From: Gracilariopsis chorda
Lineage: Eukaryota; Rhodophyta; Florideophyceae; Gracilariales; Gracilariaceae
Length of the DNA: 64,000 nucleotides
Reading direction: 5' to 3'
Assembly: GCA_003194525.1 (NCBI GenBank)
Contig: NBIV01000265.1
Location: 1 to 64,000, forward strand
The notes under the pieces are model-generated. The model saw only the letters and a program-made list of their open reading frames with translations, searched no databases and was not told where the DNA came from. Numbering within the stretch: the stretch's first letter is position 1; each line of letters opens with the position of its first letter. The translations under genes and the position numbers were made by a program. Positions 42,830-55,628 of this stretch are shown piece after piece.

Positions 42830-43731
42830 TGAAGTGCAATCCTCAAGGAGGAAGACTAAATGATGCCCTGTGGACTTGGTGTTTTTGCCACTTTCGCGTG
42901 TTTATGATTATTACCGCTATTAGCGGGTGTCTCAGCCCTCAGCGGATCCGCACTGTGCACCAGGTGCACACCTGTGCATGCGCCGTGTGCCGCCCAAGGC
43001 GTGAGTGGACGTCGTGTGACACGGATAGTCAAGAGGAGGTTGGCACCACAGTGTGGACATTTAGTTAGTTTATATTTCTTATTTATAATTTATCTACGCT
43101 ACAGTAGGGGGATTACTACACTATATGGTGGCTCGGCGACCCCGCCCTGACACTGAGTAAACTTCCTCAGCCAAGGGTTCTTGGCTCTAAGTCTTTTCCG
43201 CTTTCGCGAGTCTTCTACACTCCTCGGAGGTAAAGCCGCGTCACTAACGGTAGACCGATCCACCCTGCGTCACCAGGACTATCACTGCCTTGGGCGTTTG
43301 ACACTTAATTCACCACCGCCGTGTTCTCACCCCTGTATAGGGTTCCTTTGTACCTTTTTCCGTGGCCCCATTGGCCAACGCCCCCGTCGCCCCCAATCGG
43401 GCATCCCCCGTATTTCCCTTACCCCACTCTCGTGGTTCCTACCCCTTTATGTGGTTGCTCGTCACCGCTGACGCGTGTCTCTCGTGCCGGTATCCCGTGA
43501 CGTCTTCCCCCACTTACGTGAACTCGTACGCCTTGGAAGGGCTGTTTTCCCATTCGTGGTGATCCTAATCCTACCGTTTCAACTCTCCCCGCTTGGCGTG
43601 AGGGTGAGCCTCGGCTTTACAACCCGACTTCGTCGTGCTCATCCGGAGAGGCTCTCTTCGCTGTGTTACCCTCCAGAGGGGAAGATCCGAACGTCTTCGT
43701 GTGTTGTCCCGCTTGCGCGTATTGCACTACA
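42830..43731 (+). repeat. 5' LTR of gypsy element 4 (902 bp)
   Basis: TGAAGTGCAAT ... ATTGCACTACA. Same length as the 3' LTR with no gaps. Differences are spread through the sequence with a small cluster near 43511-43554. Confidence 0.92.
43082..43089 (+). promoter_or_regulatory. TATA-like box in the 5' LTR of element 4
   Basis: TTTATAAT within an AT-rich patch (43060-43095) of an otherwise GC-rich LTR. The same patch is in the 3' LTR 10427 bp later. Confidence 0.4.
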
Positions 43732-43734
43732 AAG

Positions 43735-43756
43735 TGGTCTCCAGACCTAGAATCGG
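43735..43756 (+). other. Primer binding site of element 4
   Basis: Three bases after the 5' LTR the sequence reads TGGTCTCCAGACCTAGAATC and GG. Its complement ends in CCA and contains TTCTAGG preceded by CGA, fitting a tRNA T-loop (CGATT) and stem. This matches about 22 nt of a tRNA 3' end. Which tRNA cannot be said from the sequence. Confidence 0.5.
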
Positions 43757-44020
43757 AAACGGTTAGGTTTTGTATTACCTCTCCTCGGAGATTCACTGTC
43801 CAAACTTTTGGTTTCTTATCACTTCGTGGGAGTTCTTGGTCTACACATGCCCCCAACGACCATCCTCCGCCGAACCCGCTGTCACGCGGAGTCGTTCCGT
43901 CAGTGACGTGGAACAGACAGAGATCTCGAAGGTCCCCGCTGGCCACCCTCGACGTGCCACTTTGAAAGGCAATTCGAAGGGCCAAGACTCGTCGAGAGCC
44001 CAGAAACCCCGCCTAAGGCG

Positions 44021-45705
44021 TTGAAGGACGCTCCCAACTCTGGTGTCGACCCGGCTTCTGTCGATGTAGCTGCACCCCTTAGGGGAGAACCCGATACCGA
44101 CGCCCCCCCTAGTGTCCGAGCGCAGCTTGATGAGGTGCGTGAAGCACACAATACCCTCGTGGAGGAGTTTGAAGTCCTGCGTGTCAGGTTTGATACCTCT
44201 TCTATGAAGGATTTGGCTGAGGAAATTCGCCTTTTAAGGGCGGATGTCAACACTGTGTTGGAATGTTCTGGTGGTCCTGCCAACTATGTTGAGAATGTGG
44301 AAACTCGATTTGATCGTGTCAGTGCCCGTCTGAGGGCATTGGAGCAAACCATCTTGATGGATGACGACGTCTCGGGTGAGGCCGCTGCTGTCTCGCAAAA
44401 AGCGAAGCGCGAGAAGAAAGATTCTACCCGCCGCACTCGTAAGAAGAGGACTCCTCATTGTATCGTACACCCCGCGGTACGGGTAAGGTGAAGGACTGCA
44501 TAAAGCGTATGCAGCTTTCGCTTCGTAACTAGTCCTTTTCTGGAGAAGATCCCATATTGGTGTTAGACGTCCTCGGAAGGTTCGTTTCCGAAGCGGAAAT
44601 ACTTGGTATGAACGAAGGACAGGCGTTTATTGCCCTACCGTATTTTCTACGTGGCCTCGCCAAGGATCAATACAACTCTGTAAGAGGTTCTTCCCGAGCC
44701 TCCGAAGGAGGTGTAACGTGCTGGCCGGAAGTGGTTCAGTACCTCTTGCGATCCTACGCGACGAAAAACGCTATTCAAGCGGCTATTATCGCTTTACGCG
44801 ATACCCGCCAGAAATCTGGAGAGACGGAAACCGAATTCTCGGTAAGCCTTAATAAGGCTTTCCACAGGTGTGGCAATTTTTACTCCTCTGGAGAGCGCTG
44901 CACCATGTACATCAATGGATTGGATCCGGCAATCCGTACGCTGGTGGCCCGATATCGGGAGGATCGTCGTAACACCACCTACTTGGAGTTGATTCAACAC
45001 GCGCAAGCGGAAGGTGATGCACTTCGAGCTCGTATCCCTGCATCGAAGTTTCGTTCCGCCAAGGCGTTGATGATGGAAGCCAGTTCACCATCTTTATCGC
45101 TAGCAGCGAGTGGACGCCCTTCAAGGGACTACGATAACGTGTACCTCACTCAGGCCGGTTCCCAGTCTATTCCGACCACGGAACTGCCGTCCACGACGGA
45201 TGCGTCCTACGACACAGCTCAGGAGCATTCCCTGCTGTATTTTGACGGACCCCGTGTTCAAGGACCTCGCATTCCCTATGCGAATGGTGCCCTCCGGCAG
45301 AGTGGTCCCGGATGGAGGGATACCCGCCCAGCAGTGAGACACACGGATGCTCGTTCCGGTCAGCTGCCCCCACGCTCTGGAGTCATATGCCACATATGTT
45401 ACGAACACGGTCACATTTCACCGGACTGCATCCTCACTTTGAGAGAAGTAACCCGAGTGATCAGTAACTATGAAGCCCTTACTCCAGCGGAGAAGCGGAC
45501 CGTTCCGATTGCATCGTACTTACGAGCAAAGACGGACTTCCACCGGAATATCCCGGATACGAACCCGCGACACGCGTTGCTTTCCCCTGCTGAGCAGGTC
45601 ACCAACCCCCGTCTTGTTCGACAAGAAACCCCCGCTAGCGCTCCACTGCTAGTGGTTCAGGACTCTGAGACCCCGCCTCAGGCGAAACGGGCTCAGGAAA
45701 ACTGA
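44021..45705 (+). pseudogene. Gag of gypsy element 4
   Basis: Two frames: 44021-44491 (an N-terminal coiled-coil segment and a basic cluster RRTRKKRT), then a second frame from about 44462 with TAG at 44530-44532 and an open run 44557-45705. The second has capsid-like helices and a CCHC zinc knuckle, CHICYEHGHISPDC, at 45388-45429. The ATG is not clear; the first frame has none upstream. The product would package the RNA. One shift and one stop break it. Confidence 0.7.
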
Positions 45706-45927
45706 TTTCGGGAGTCTCCCCTACGGGAGAGGTGCCCTCAGAGTGGAGGTTGAAGGCGCCCGAGGCGTCGCTGGGAAACAGGCCGTCTCAGACGTGAACT
45801 CTGAACACTTTGGTGTTCTGCGTCGACCGTGGAAACGTGTTCGAAACAACCGGTTCCCGGACAGAGTTTTGGTAATGGCCAAGAGAAACTACAAGGTATA
45901 TGCTGACCTTGGCTTTCCACCCAGTTT

Positions 45928-48900
45928 ATGGTGCGAGTTCTCACTGTTTTGGACACAGGTGCAGGCCCGAACTTCATCGTTGAGTCACTCCTGCCACCTT
46001 CGTTGCAGTCGCAGATACGCCATGGCGTGATACCGGATGTCGCGGATGCACATGATAACCCGTTATCAACGGTTGGGACAATAGACCTGGTCGTGCGCCT
46101 TGGCTCCTTTCTTGTGAAACTCGACTTTATTGTTTGTCGTAAACTTGCCGCCCCTTTGATCTTGGGATGCGACTTCTGTGACAGATTCGTCGATGCCATC
46201 AGGCCCCGTCTAAGACGTGTGGAAATGGAAGACGGCTCCTCCGTTCCAATCGTACGTCGTCCTCTACGACGTGCCTCGAAGAAGCACGTTCCATTACCTG
46301 CTGCGCAGGAACCCCCACCGGCTTCCCGGGACTCTACAAAGCTCCGCGTTGCCGCGTCTGTCCAACTTCCACCGGAATCCCAAGTTTGGGTACGAGTCAC
46401 TTCCCGTCAACACGGTTTACGAGTAATTCAACCCCTTTCATCCTTATATGATAGGTATCAACTCGCCGTGGCGAATGGAGTAGCTCAAATTGAGCCCGAT
46501 AAACCGTTCAACGTGCTGGTCGCCAATCTAGGCTCTACGCCCCAGTCACTGGTGAAAAACCAAGTCATTGTTTCGGTAATGCCCCACCCCACCGCGATGG
46601 TTCCCACGAGAATGACCGCCGCCGATGTCCTCGGTCTCGTTCACTCTAAGGAGGAGGAGGACACTGCCCTCCAAATGCCGAAATGCTCGGATGCTAAGCC
46701 CGTTCCAACGAGTTACGACCGAATTGATCCCGTGAAAGAACTTGAGGAACTCGACCTCGTTCATGTGCCGGAATCGCACCGTGAACGTCTCCGTGAGATG
46801 CTACGGAATTTCACCACGATGTGGGATGGCTCCCTAGGGGAGATTACTACAACGGAGCACCGGATTGACTTGCTACCTGATACCAGGCTGATCGCTCAGC
46901 ACCCCTATAGGGCAGGCCCTAAAGCTCGAGAAGAGGAAGAATTCCAAGTGGAAAAGATGCTCCGAGCTGGAGTAATAGAACCGGCTCAGTCGCCGTTGGC
47001 ATCCCCAGTGGTACTGGCTCCGAAACCGGATGGATCCTGGCGCTTTTGCATCGACTACCGTCGACTGAACGCCGTAACCATCAAGGATGTGTACCCGATC
47101 CCACGAATGGATGAGTACTTCGATTCACTCGGAAATGCTACCGTTTTCACGGCTCTAGACGCCAATTGGGGATACTGGCAGGTGCCCGTCAGGGAACAGG
47201 ACCACGACAAGACTGCTTTTGTCTGTCACTCCGGACTCTACCGTTTCAAACGGATGCCTTTTGGTTTGACCAATGCTCCCGCTACTTTCCAGCGTGCTAT
47301 TGACATACTACTGGCTCGCTTCAAATGGCGTACATGCCTCGTCTACCTGGACGATATCATAGTATTCTCAGATAATCTGGATGACCACCTTACACACGTG
47401 ATAGATATCATGACCACGCTACGTGAGGCTGGAGTTACTCTCAAGTTGAGTAAATCTGAGTTCTTTACAGATACAGTGAAGTATCTGGGCCACATAATCC
47501 GCCCTGGGCGTGTGATGATCGAGGAAGCTCGAGTTAAGTCGCTCCATCAAGCGAAGGAACCCGCCTCTCAAACGGAACTACGCTTCTTTCTAGGATTATT
47601 CAACGTCTATCGACGGTTTATCCCGAGTTGTGCGGACATCGTAGCACCCTTGAACGCGCTCTTGCGGAAAGGCCAACCACCGAAATTGGAACCCTTTACG
47701 TCCATCGAGACGGAGGCGTTTAACTCCCTCAAGGAGGCTGTAACATCAGCACCGATCTTATCGTTACCGAAACCCGGACTACCGTTTACCGTAGACACGG
47801 ATGCTAGTGAGTACCAAGTAGGTTGCGCTCTCTTTCAGACAACTCCCGAAGGAGAACGAACCCCTATTGGGTACTGGTCACGCTCACTGAATGTTCACGA
47901 GCGGAATTACTCCGTCTCGGAGAAAGAGTGTCTTGCAGTTGTGTGGGCACTCTCCACTCTCCGCCCCTATCTTATGGGTGTGCATTTCACCGTTTACACG
48001 GATCACTCGTCATTACGATGGCTCATGACAGTCTCTGAACCGTCAGACCACTTAATGCGTTGGAGGCTCTGCCTGGCGGAATTCTACTTCGAGGTGTTCT
48101 ACAAGAGGGGCACAAAGAACGCTCAGGCCGACGCGCTGTCGCACTTACGCACGGATGGTGAAACTCTACCCAATGGGGACGAGGACATTCGTTGCTTCGT
48201 CGTCGATGGTCGAGAACCGGAGAACCCGGACCGTGAACCCGATAACTCGGATGAAGAACCGGAATCGGATGATGAACTGGACGCACTACTCGTCTTGGAA
48301 GATGCTCAGAAACCCCCACCGGGTAATTTCGTGCCAATACCCCCAGAGGAGATGGTCAGAGAACAACAAGGTGATCCCTTCTGTACGCAGATTCGCACCC
48401 GACTTAATGGCGGTGCGCAACTCCCTTTCGAGGTGAATGATGTTGGATACCTCGTCAGGACGGTTCAAACAACCCCACAAGTAGTGGTACCGCATACTCT
48501 AAAATCTAGATTGTTGCACTTGTCGCACTATGCGGAACTTGGTGGACACGCCAGTGGACGGAAACTTTACCTCACGTTGCGACGGAGTTACTATTGGCCA
48601 GCCATGGCTGTGGACTGCTAGGCGACTGTGCGGTCATGCACGGAGTGTGCCAAAAACCGGGTCAAACTCCGGAAGCACTCAACGAATTTGAAGTTATTCC
48701 CAGCACGGGCCCCTCTCGAGTTTGTCTCTATTGATCTCTTGGGACCGCTGCTCACCACAAAGCGTGGAAATAAGTTTTTACTCGTTATCACGGATCGTTT
48801 CTCCAAGTTGGTTCGCACCGTACCTTTACGGAATATATCCGCTTTCGCGGTGGCGCAAGCCTTCTTCACCCATTGGGTATTTGTCTACGCACCACCGGGT

Positions 48901-50790
48901 AACATTCTATCCGATAACGGAAAGAAATTCGCATAGCGATTCTTTGAGGACGTGTGTCGGATTCTCGATATCAAGAATCTGTTCACAGCGACCTACCACC
49001 CCCAGTGTAATGGGCAAGTCGAGCGGTTTAACCGAACGCTGTTAGCCTCTCTCCGTTCTTACGTTGCTGATCACCCCAAAACATGGGACCTGTACACGGA
49101 CGCCTTGACGTTTGCGTATAACACACAGGTACACCGTACAACGGGTTTGACTCCATTTGAATTGGTAATTTCGCATCATCCGCCCGCCGTAGCATTGGAA
49201 CCCCAGCCTACGCTGGCAAACTTCCATTCCGTGAAGGATTATCGCCAACGATGGAAAGCGTGGCTCACGAAGTTAATCCCGGTCGCCCTGAGCTCCATGG
49301 CACGAGAACAGGCCGCGTACAAGCGTGATTTTGACTCTCGTGTACGAGGTACAGCACCGCCAATTACGGAGGGTGACTACGTCTTCGTCCGTAAGGAGCA
49401 CTGGAACCCTGATAAGGAGAAATGGCATAAGCTCTCACCCGTCGCGGACGGTCCCTACAAGGTCATATCAGTGGATAACGACACCTTAGCGGTGGAAATG
49501 AACGACGCTCATGAGCGGATTTCCCGCGATCGCGTTGTTATGGCACTGCCAACCTCCGTAGAGGTTGCTTACCAAGATGAGAACCAACACACCCCAGTGG
49601 AACAACCCACATCTGTGGTTAACAGGCCTTCTGTGCTGCCACACCCTTCAAGGGGACTCTCAGGTATACCGTCTTTATCGGACGCAGGCCCGAATGGCCT
49701 TTCTTCTCTAACGCCACCGCGCGGTGTCTATCCCCGCAGTTTGGGCGCTTCTACCACTCCCCATGCCACTCCGTCTAAGGAGGGGGAGGAGGACCCTAAC
49801 TCTCGTCGAGAGACTGAAACTGCTTCGTCGCGTCATGACAACCGTGGTGCACGAACCTTCGGACACATCAAAAAGGATAATAGTGGACCGGGAGTTCCAT
49901 CTACTGACGTGCCATCTTCGCATTTGCGCGCTACAGCTACCGCTGAACCCTCTCGAGGAAGTTCTACCGCATCTGCGCCAGATTGCACTCCCCACCGGGA
50001 TTCTAGTCGTCAAAATGCACCACGCAGTGGGAAGTCTCTCGCCAAAGTGAAATCGTCGCAGGAAACTAATTGCGTTCACGATACTGAACCGGCTGTGCCG
50101 TCGAGCGTTGATCTGCATTCCGTGGGTCACGGTTCGTCAACAACAGCTACGCTGGATAATGCAGAGCAGGCCCTCGCAGGATCCTCTGAACCGACTACAC
50201 CGGACGTGGTAACTCCTACTGAACGGAGAACACACCGGCCAGGCCGGGCAAGCACACAGTACAGGACAGAAGGAAAACGACCAGCAAGCTGGATTCTGGT
50301 TTAGGACCATCGCGCTGTCGCAAACTCACTCCGAGTGTCTCGGTTGATCCTGACAGTGTCGCCGAAGTCGCACCGGTCACTCCGGAAGGAAAGCACGTCA
50401 GAGACGGAAATACTTCGTCCGCCGAAGCGAGAAAACACACCGGCAGCGCCGTTGCAACCGCCCTCACGTGAGGAGGCGGAACGCAACACGGCGCGGACAA
50501 CCCTCGACCATCCATTGCAAATGGCACGTGACCCCGACACCGTACGGACGGCAAAGGCACCAATCACCACCCGAGGCGAGCCGACGCGTACTGTACGACG
50601 CACCGTGGTGCAACCGACTTCGTCGTCAGGAGCACCCCCATCAAGACGGATATCTACACACAAACCTGTGGTTCGCAACCCAGATGCTCATCTTCCAGAT
50701 GCGTTGGAAGCCCATCAAAGGGTGTCGTCAATAAACGACCCTGCAAGAAGTGAAGAACCCGCGAAGCGGGATACTTTTAACCCACAGTAA
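45928..50790 (+). pseudogene. Pol of gypsy element 4, three in-frame TAG stops
   Basis: One frame from ATG 45928 for 1620 codons, interrupted at 48619, 48934 and 50302, every time by TAG. Order: aspartic protease VLDTGAGPN near 45945, RT with YLDDIIVFS at 47344-47370, RNase H (VDTDASEYQ near 47790; YTDHSSLRW near 47995). Integrase follows with an HHCC finger (HYAEL, CTEC), then SIDLLGP, LSDNGKKF and NGQVERF for the DDE residues. Next comes a 400-residue Ser/Thr/Pro/Arg linker before the chromodomain. All catalytic residues are present. The long linker is unusual for chromoviruses. Confidence 0.85.
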
Positions 50791-51229
50791 GGGTCCCGAT
50801 ACGCACCGTCAAGTGGTCGATGCAACCGGCCGTGCCGAGGACCTGCAGGCCTGCGAAGCGGATGACCCTACCCGGAAACCGGTTAATGACCCCTCTCAGG
50901 GCATGGAAAGGCAGTACCAAGCCATGCCCCTTCCGGGGAAGACTGTCCAACACCCACCAGTGGTGGTAGAGCCTGCCGTGCAGGACGCAATAATGCGAAC
51001 ACGGCGAGGCCGGGAAGTCTACAAACAAGAGTTTGTTGTTGACCACATTGTGGAACATTCTTACCATCCAGATGGTTACATCCAGTACCGCGTACGCTGG
51101 TACGGTTTCGGGCCCGAATATGATTCGGGTGAGCCGATAGAGCACCTCCCACGTTCGAAAGTGGTGTCATATCATCGCAGAACGCGAACGCGAATCCCGG
51201 CATCGGTGATAAACGCCCAAGTGGGATAA
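50750..51229 (+). pseudogene. Chromodomain of gypsy element 4, in a different frame from pol
   Basis: The frame open over 50750-51229 (+1 relative to pol) ends with a chromodomain at about 51020-51200: YKQEFVVDHIVEHSYHPDG, YIQYRVRWYGF, EPIEHLPRS. It matches the one at 2090-2300 closely. The frame change near 50750-50790 is either a mutation or a natural overlap; the fragment at 1490-2306 keeps linker and chromodomain in one frame, which favours mutation here. Confidence 0.75.
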
Positions 51230-51379
51230 GTAAGCCATTGCGGTGGAAGAAAGGAAAGGAAAGAAGAAGGAACACAAGTCAACTTGGATTTTATTCGATA
51301 CGATCGATGGAACACCGACTAGTCGAAGGACTACACTACGTCACACGGTTGCACCCCCATGGTGAGGGAACAGCCCCCC

Positions 51380-53035
51380 TTACGGATTGGAACCGCCCCC
51401 ACCTTGGTGGTTATTTCCCTGGAGTCGGGCGATCAGAGCATCCCACATCGCGGTGACATCGCCACTGGCCTCGTTACCTCCCAGCCCCATTTGGCGGAGG
51501 AACTGAGAGATCACGGCAGCCTGACCCGCAGGGGCCACGTTCGCCTCACCTGGCGTAGAGGACCCACCAGTGGGAAAACCGACCGACGGATCGGACGGCT
51601 GACCCGCAGGGGCGACTCCAGGAGCATCCGTACCATATGGTTCTCCCTCCGCCTTGGCGTGACCGGCACCTTCGTTGGGCTCGTTGTCGAACATCGGATC
51701 CTCACCGTCTTAGACGTTGTAGTACTCATCGGCGTCAACAAAACCGGTCGGATGCCCCTTGGGGATATATCTCGGTGCAAACCGGAGCTCGTTCGCTTCC
51801 TCCGCGGAGATCTCATGCCCCTCCCAAGGGTTGAAGTAGATGAAGCCACCCGCGAGCGGAGTTCGACGCCCTGGTGACAGGTCCTGTATCCTGCTACCGG
51901 CAGTACGCCCACTCTGCTCTAGAGGAACCGAAGCCTAGTCAACCTGGTCGATGAAATCGAGGAGCCCCGCTACTTCGTCAGCGTTTGCCTCACCAATTAG
52001 TGGGGTTTGTAAGTCCAGCGCTCGGATGGCGGCACGGACCCGCAACGGGATGACCCACAGTCTGTACAGGTCATAAACCTCCCAGAGGATGAAAGCAGCT
52101 GTGTGAACCGCCCATTCGGTGACCACCACGGACCAGAGCCCGGACTGAGGATCCTCGATGAGGTATGAGCCGTAATACGTGATCATGGGAGGCAACTCAA
52201 TGTAGCAACCTCGGCACGCTTCGAGATGCGACCACCACGGTGGAATCGGAACATACCGACCCCGTCGGTCGACCACGCGGATGCGTTCGACTTCTTCGTT
52301 CTGATACGGAATCAAATACCCGAATCGGGACCGTGCTCGCCGCTCAAAGCGTATCATCGACAAGAAGTTGGCCCTCGCCAAGCGACGCATATAGCGGAAT
52401 TCAGCCCGAATGATCGGTGGTGTCCAGCACACCACGTGTTGGTGCGCCCCGGGGTTGCTTCTCCACGAGAGTGTTTCTAAACCCGCGAGGCGGTCGAGGT
52501 ACCCCATTTCTCCTTGGGTGCGATACAATCCGATGTCCAAGCCCATACCATCGGGGATGGGATACTTGAAGGGAGCCCGGCGAAGCCGTTACTGACCAAG
52601 TAAGACCAACGTCACATGCGCGGAAGCTGTTGATTCCCGACCCCGTCGGATTACCGTGTGCACGGGTATCGCTACGCGATTGCGCCAATTCCACGAAGTG
52701 GTCACAATTGCCGGAACGTCACCCGGGAGCATCCCGTTTCCATCGGTGTACATCGCCAGAAGCGCATAATTGAACACCGCAGTCGGATGGAACCACGGCA
52801 CCAGCCGGAGAGTCATCGCATGTCGCGAAGGCTGCAGCCCCACCAGCATTTCGTACGACTGCCACGCTGCCATTGGAAACCATCTCGCGGGAGCCGCACT
52901 CGCATTTGCGCCTGTTTGTTGCGACGGAGTTGAGAGACCGCTCTGCGGTAGAGGCACGGAATGAAATCCGGAGAAGTACTGTAACGGTGTGTTGTTGCCG
53001 GCGTTGCCGTTGTTGTTGCTGTTGTTGTTGTTCAT
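51380..53035 (-). pseudogene. Antisense accessory ORF of gypsy element 4 (copy C)
   Basis: One minus-strand frame of 552 codons from ATG 53035 (Asn-rich start MNNNNSNNN) to the stop at 51380. It is interrupted by TAA at 52589, TAG at 51935 and TAA at 51710, with no frameshift. The aligned stops fall at positions read as other residues in copy B (for example Trp at the TAG). Shared motifs: PWFHPT, WNWRNRVA.P, YRTQGEMGY, MIRFERR, RSRFGY, EACRGCYIELPP. It lies between the chromodomain and the polypurine tract, as do copies A and B. Protein-level identity to copy B in the core is roughly half by eye. Function unknown. Confidence 0.8.
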
Positions 53036-53244
53036 CGTAGATGAAGGAAGCCGAGTAATCGGAGAAGAAGGCCGCGAAAGCATGTGTGTTGTTGGAAGAA
53101 CCTCGTGAGAGTTGCTCGCAGATTCGCTGTTCGCAGCTATGTGCTCGTTACCCAGAGTGGGATGGAGAACCGGCGAGCCGGACTTACATTTAAGGACTTT
53201 TCATGGTGCTTCCGCTGCCATCGTGGATGTCGTACTTGCACTTC

Positions 53245-53256
53245 AGGAGGGGGATA
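53245..53256 (+). other. Polypurine tract of element 4
   Basis: AGGAGGGGGATA directly before the 3' LTR; same motif as at 565 and 4521. Confidence 0.8.
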
Positions 53257-54158
53257 TGAAGTGCAATTCTCAAGGAGGAAGACTCAGCGATGCCCTGTGG
53301 ACTTGGTGTTTTTGCCGCTTTCGCGTGTTTATGATTATTACCGCTATTAGCGGGTGTCTCAGCTCTCAGAGGATCCGCACTGTGCACCAGGTGCACACCT
53401 GTGCATGCGCCGTGTGCCGCCCAAGGCGTGAGTGGACGTCGTGTGACACGGATAGTCAAGAGGAGGTTGGCACCACAGTGTGGACATTTAGTTAGTTTAT
53501 ATTTCTTATTTATAATTTATCTACGCTACAGTAGGGGGATTACTACACTATATGGTGGCTCGGCGACCCCGCCCTGACACTGAGTAAACTTCCTCAGCCA
53601 AGGGTTCTTGGCTCTAAGTCTTTTCCGCTTTCGCGAGTCTTCTACACTCCTCGGAGGTAAAGCCGCGTCACTAACGGTAGACCGATCCACCCTGCGTCAC
53701 CAGGACTATCACTGCCTTGGGCGTTTGACACTTAATTCACCACCGCCGTGTTCTCACCCCTGTATAGGGTTCCTTTGTACCTTTTTCCGTGGCCACGTTG
53801 GCCAACGCCCCCGTGGCCCTCAATCGGGCATCCCCCGTATTTCCCCTACCCCACTCTCGTGGTTCCTACCCCTTTGTGTGGTTGCTCGTCACCGCTGACG
53901 CGTGTCTCTCGTGCCGGTATCCCGTGACGTCTTCCCCTACTTACTTGGACTCGTACTCCTTGGAAGAGCTGTTTTCCCATTCGTGGTGATCCTAATCCTA
54001 CCGTTTCAACTCTCCCCGCTTGGCGTGAGGGTGAGCCTCAGCTTTACAACCCGACTTCGTCGTGCTCACCCGGAGAGGCTCCGTCCGCTGTGTTACCCTC
54101 CAGAGGGGAAGATCCGAACGTCTTCGTGTGTTGTCCCGCTTGCGGGTATTGCACTACA
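53257..54158 (+). repeat. 3' LTR of gypsy element 4 (902 bp)
   Basis: Direct repeat of 42830-43731 with the same ends and the same length. Confidence 0.92.
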
Positions 54159-55616
54159 CATATGATGATCCAGAAGCGTTTGTATGGCAAAACCCGAAGT
54201 TTGGGTATCACAATCAAGGTGTTCAGGGCCATGCTCCCTGTGAAGGCAGGCACAGTGACAGAGGCATCTGTATACCTCTAATACGGGCGTAACGCCGTAG
54301 GTATTTCGGATTGAGCACAGAGGTGGATGTAGAAAGGTGAACTGGAGCCAAAAAGACGGTAGAGCCAGAGAGCGTTAAGCCATGCCATGTGGCTGTTTAG
54401 AATATACCCGGTGAGGGGTGCCTTCCGAGGACGGGGAAAAGCCACCCCGTGGATCGTGCAGAAAGCGGAAACAGACCCGACGGAGGGTGCATATGCACGG
54501 GGTGTAGCGGACAAATTACCCAATACAGAGTCGATACCAGTACAACACGGTAGATATATGTCACACGATAATTATAACACAGAGGATCTGTATGCTTACA
54601 AAGTGGTTGAATTGAGCAAACTAAATGCGGTGACTCCCCGCGAGGAGTATTACACGGCGCAAGGACGTCTAAGTCCAGAGCCGGATACCTCAGGTCAATC
54701 TGAACAGTTATGAATTACCGATGTACCGGGTTGACGTTACTTAGTGCTCGCGACGATGAGGTTGCCCTCACCTAAGCAGTTGCCCTACCATAATAAATCA
54801 TAATAATTAACTACAATAGTACACACCTCCTCACTTCCACGCACGTGGCCACGCCAGTTTCAGGCACTCTGACCGGTAAAACCAAGTAAAAAATAGCACT
54901 ACAGCATGGTGCTGTCGCAAACGCACAAACGCGCACACGCGCACACTCCTCCTGCAATCCATTCTAGATTCCTACCTTCCTAAGTGAAACTTCACATATT
55001 AAACCATCCCATTGGCATCACCTCGCACGGTTCAGACTCATACACGGTACAGACGTGACGGTAACCACCTCGCACTTTTATGAGTATCATCATCGCGATT
55101 TCTACGCTCTCGCGTTGCACCACAGCGTTTTGGGGTTGTTCCATGATTAAAGGCTCGTTTACATCCCATTACAGGTATGCATTGCTAATATCCATCTTTT
55201 TAAGTGGCAGGCTTTGAGTTCCATGTCCTTTGCCAAAAAAACACGAATGGTTTCAAGTCGGGCACCCCAGGCGTACAAGTTATCATCGCCTTTTGAAGAA
55301 TGCGCGGAGGGTCGGAGCTTAATAATTTTGCTAAGAACCTTCGTAGGAATGGCAAAGGTTTCATGCCGGGTTTTATATCAATCAGATTCCAAGTGTCTCT
55401 TTCTACCAACGCATCGTATTCCCTATCGATGGCTTCTGCCCATCCTGGCATCACTCTAGCTTCTTTAATGCTCTTGGCAACTCTGCTATCATCTCCAAGG
55501 TTTTTGGATCCTGAGTGTGCGACAAGACCATGAGCAAAAGAAGCATCTAGATGGTCGTTATCATCCTCACCCATGGTTTTCTCGGCTTTGTATCGTCTGC
55601 GAGGCGAGAACTCCAT
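54159..55616 (-). pseudogene. Copia RT, upstream half
   Basis: At 55616-55200 the minus strand reads EAR.MPGWAEAIDREYDAL then VERDTWNLI, the start of a copia RT. The next kilobase to 54159 is heavily decayed. The last part (VPAFTGSMALNTLI) fits the segment before the GKVC motif that resumes at 42829. Many stops. Confidence 0.6.
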
Positions 55617-55628
55617 AATGTCTTGGAT

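Larger units (their letters stand above)
42830..54158 (+). mobile_element. Complete Ty3/gypsy chromovirus element 4 with antisense ORF, 11.3 kb
   Basis: Two 902-bp LTRs, a tRNA-like primer site, gag, pol, a chromodomain, an antisense ORF and a polypurine tract are all present. Flanks are CAAAT (42825-42829) and CATAT (54159-54163), four of five identical, as a mutated 5-bp target duplication. It interrupts the RT of a copia element. All genes carry stops, so it is probably inactive by itself. About two dozen differences between its LTRs by eye (near 2.7%) indicate a moderate age. Confidence 0.88.

Noticed and set aside
44530-50304. Reassigned TAG codon in this genome
   Set aside because: Host genes end normally, and TAA and TGA also interrupt the other decayed elements; ordinary mutation is simpler.
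54387-54713. Plus-strand ORF right of the gypsy 3' LTR
   Set aside because: It lies opposite the decayed copia RT and shows no features of its own.
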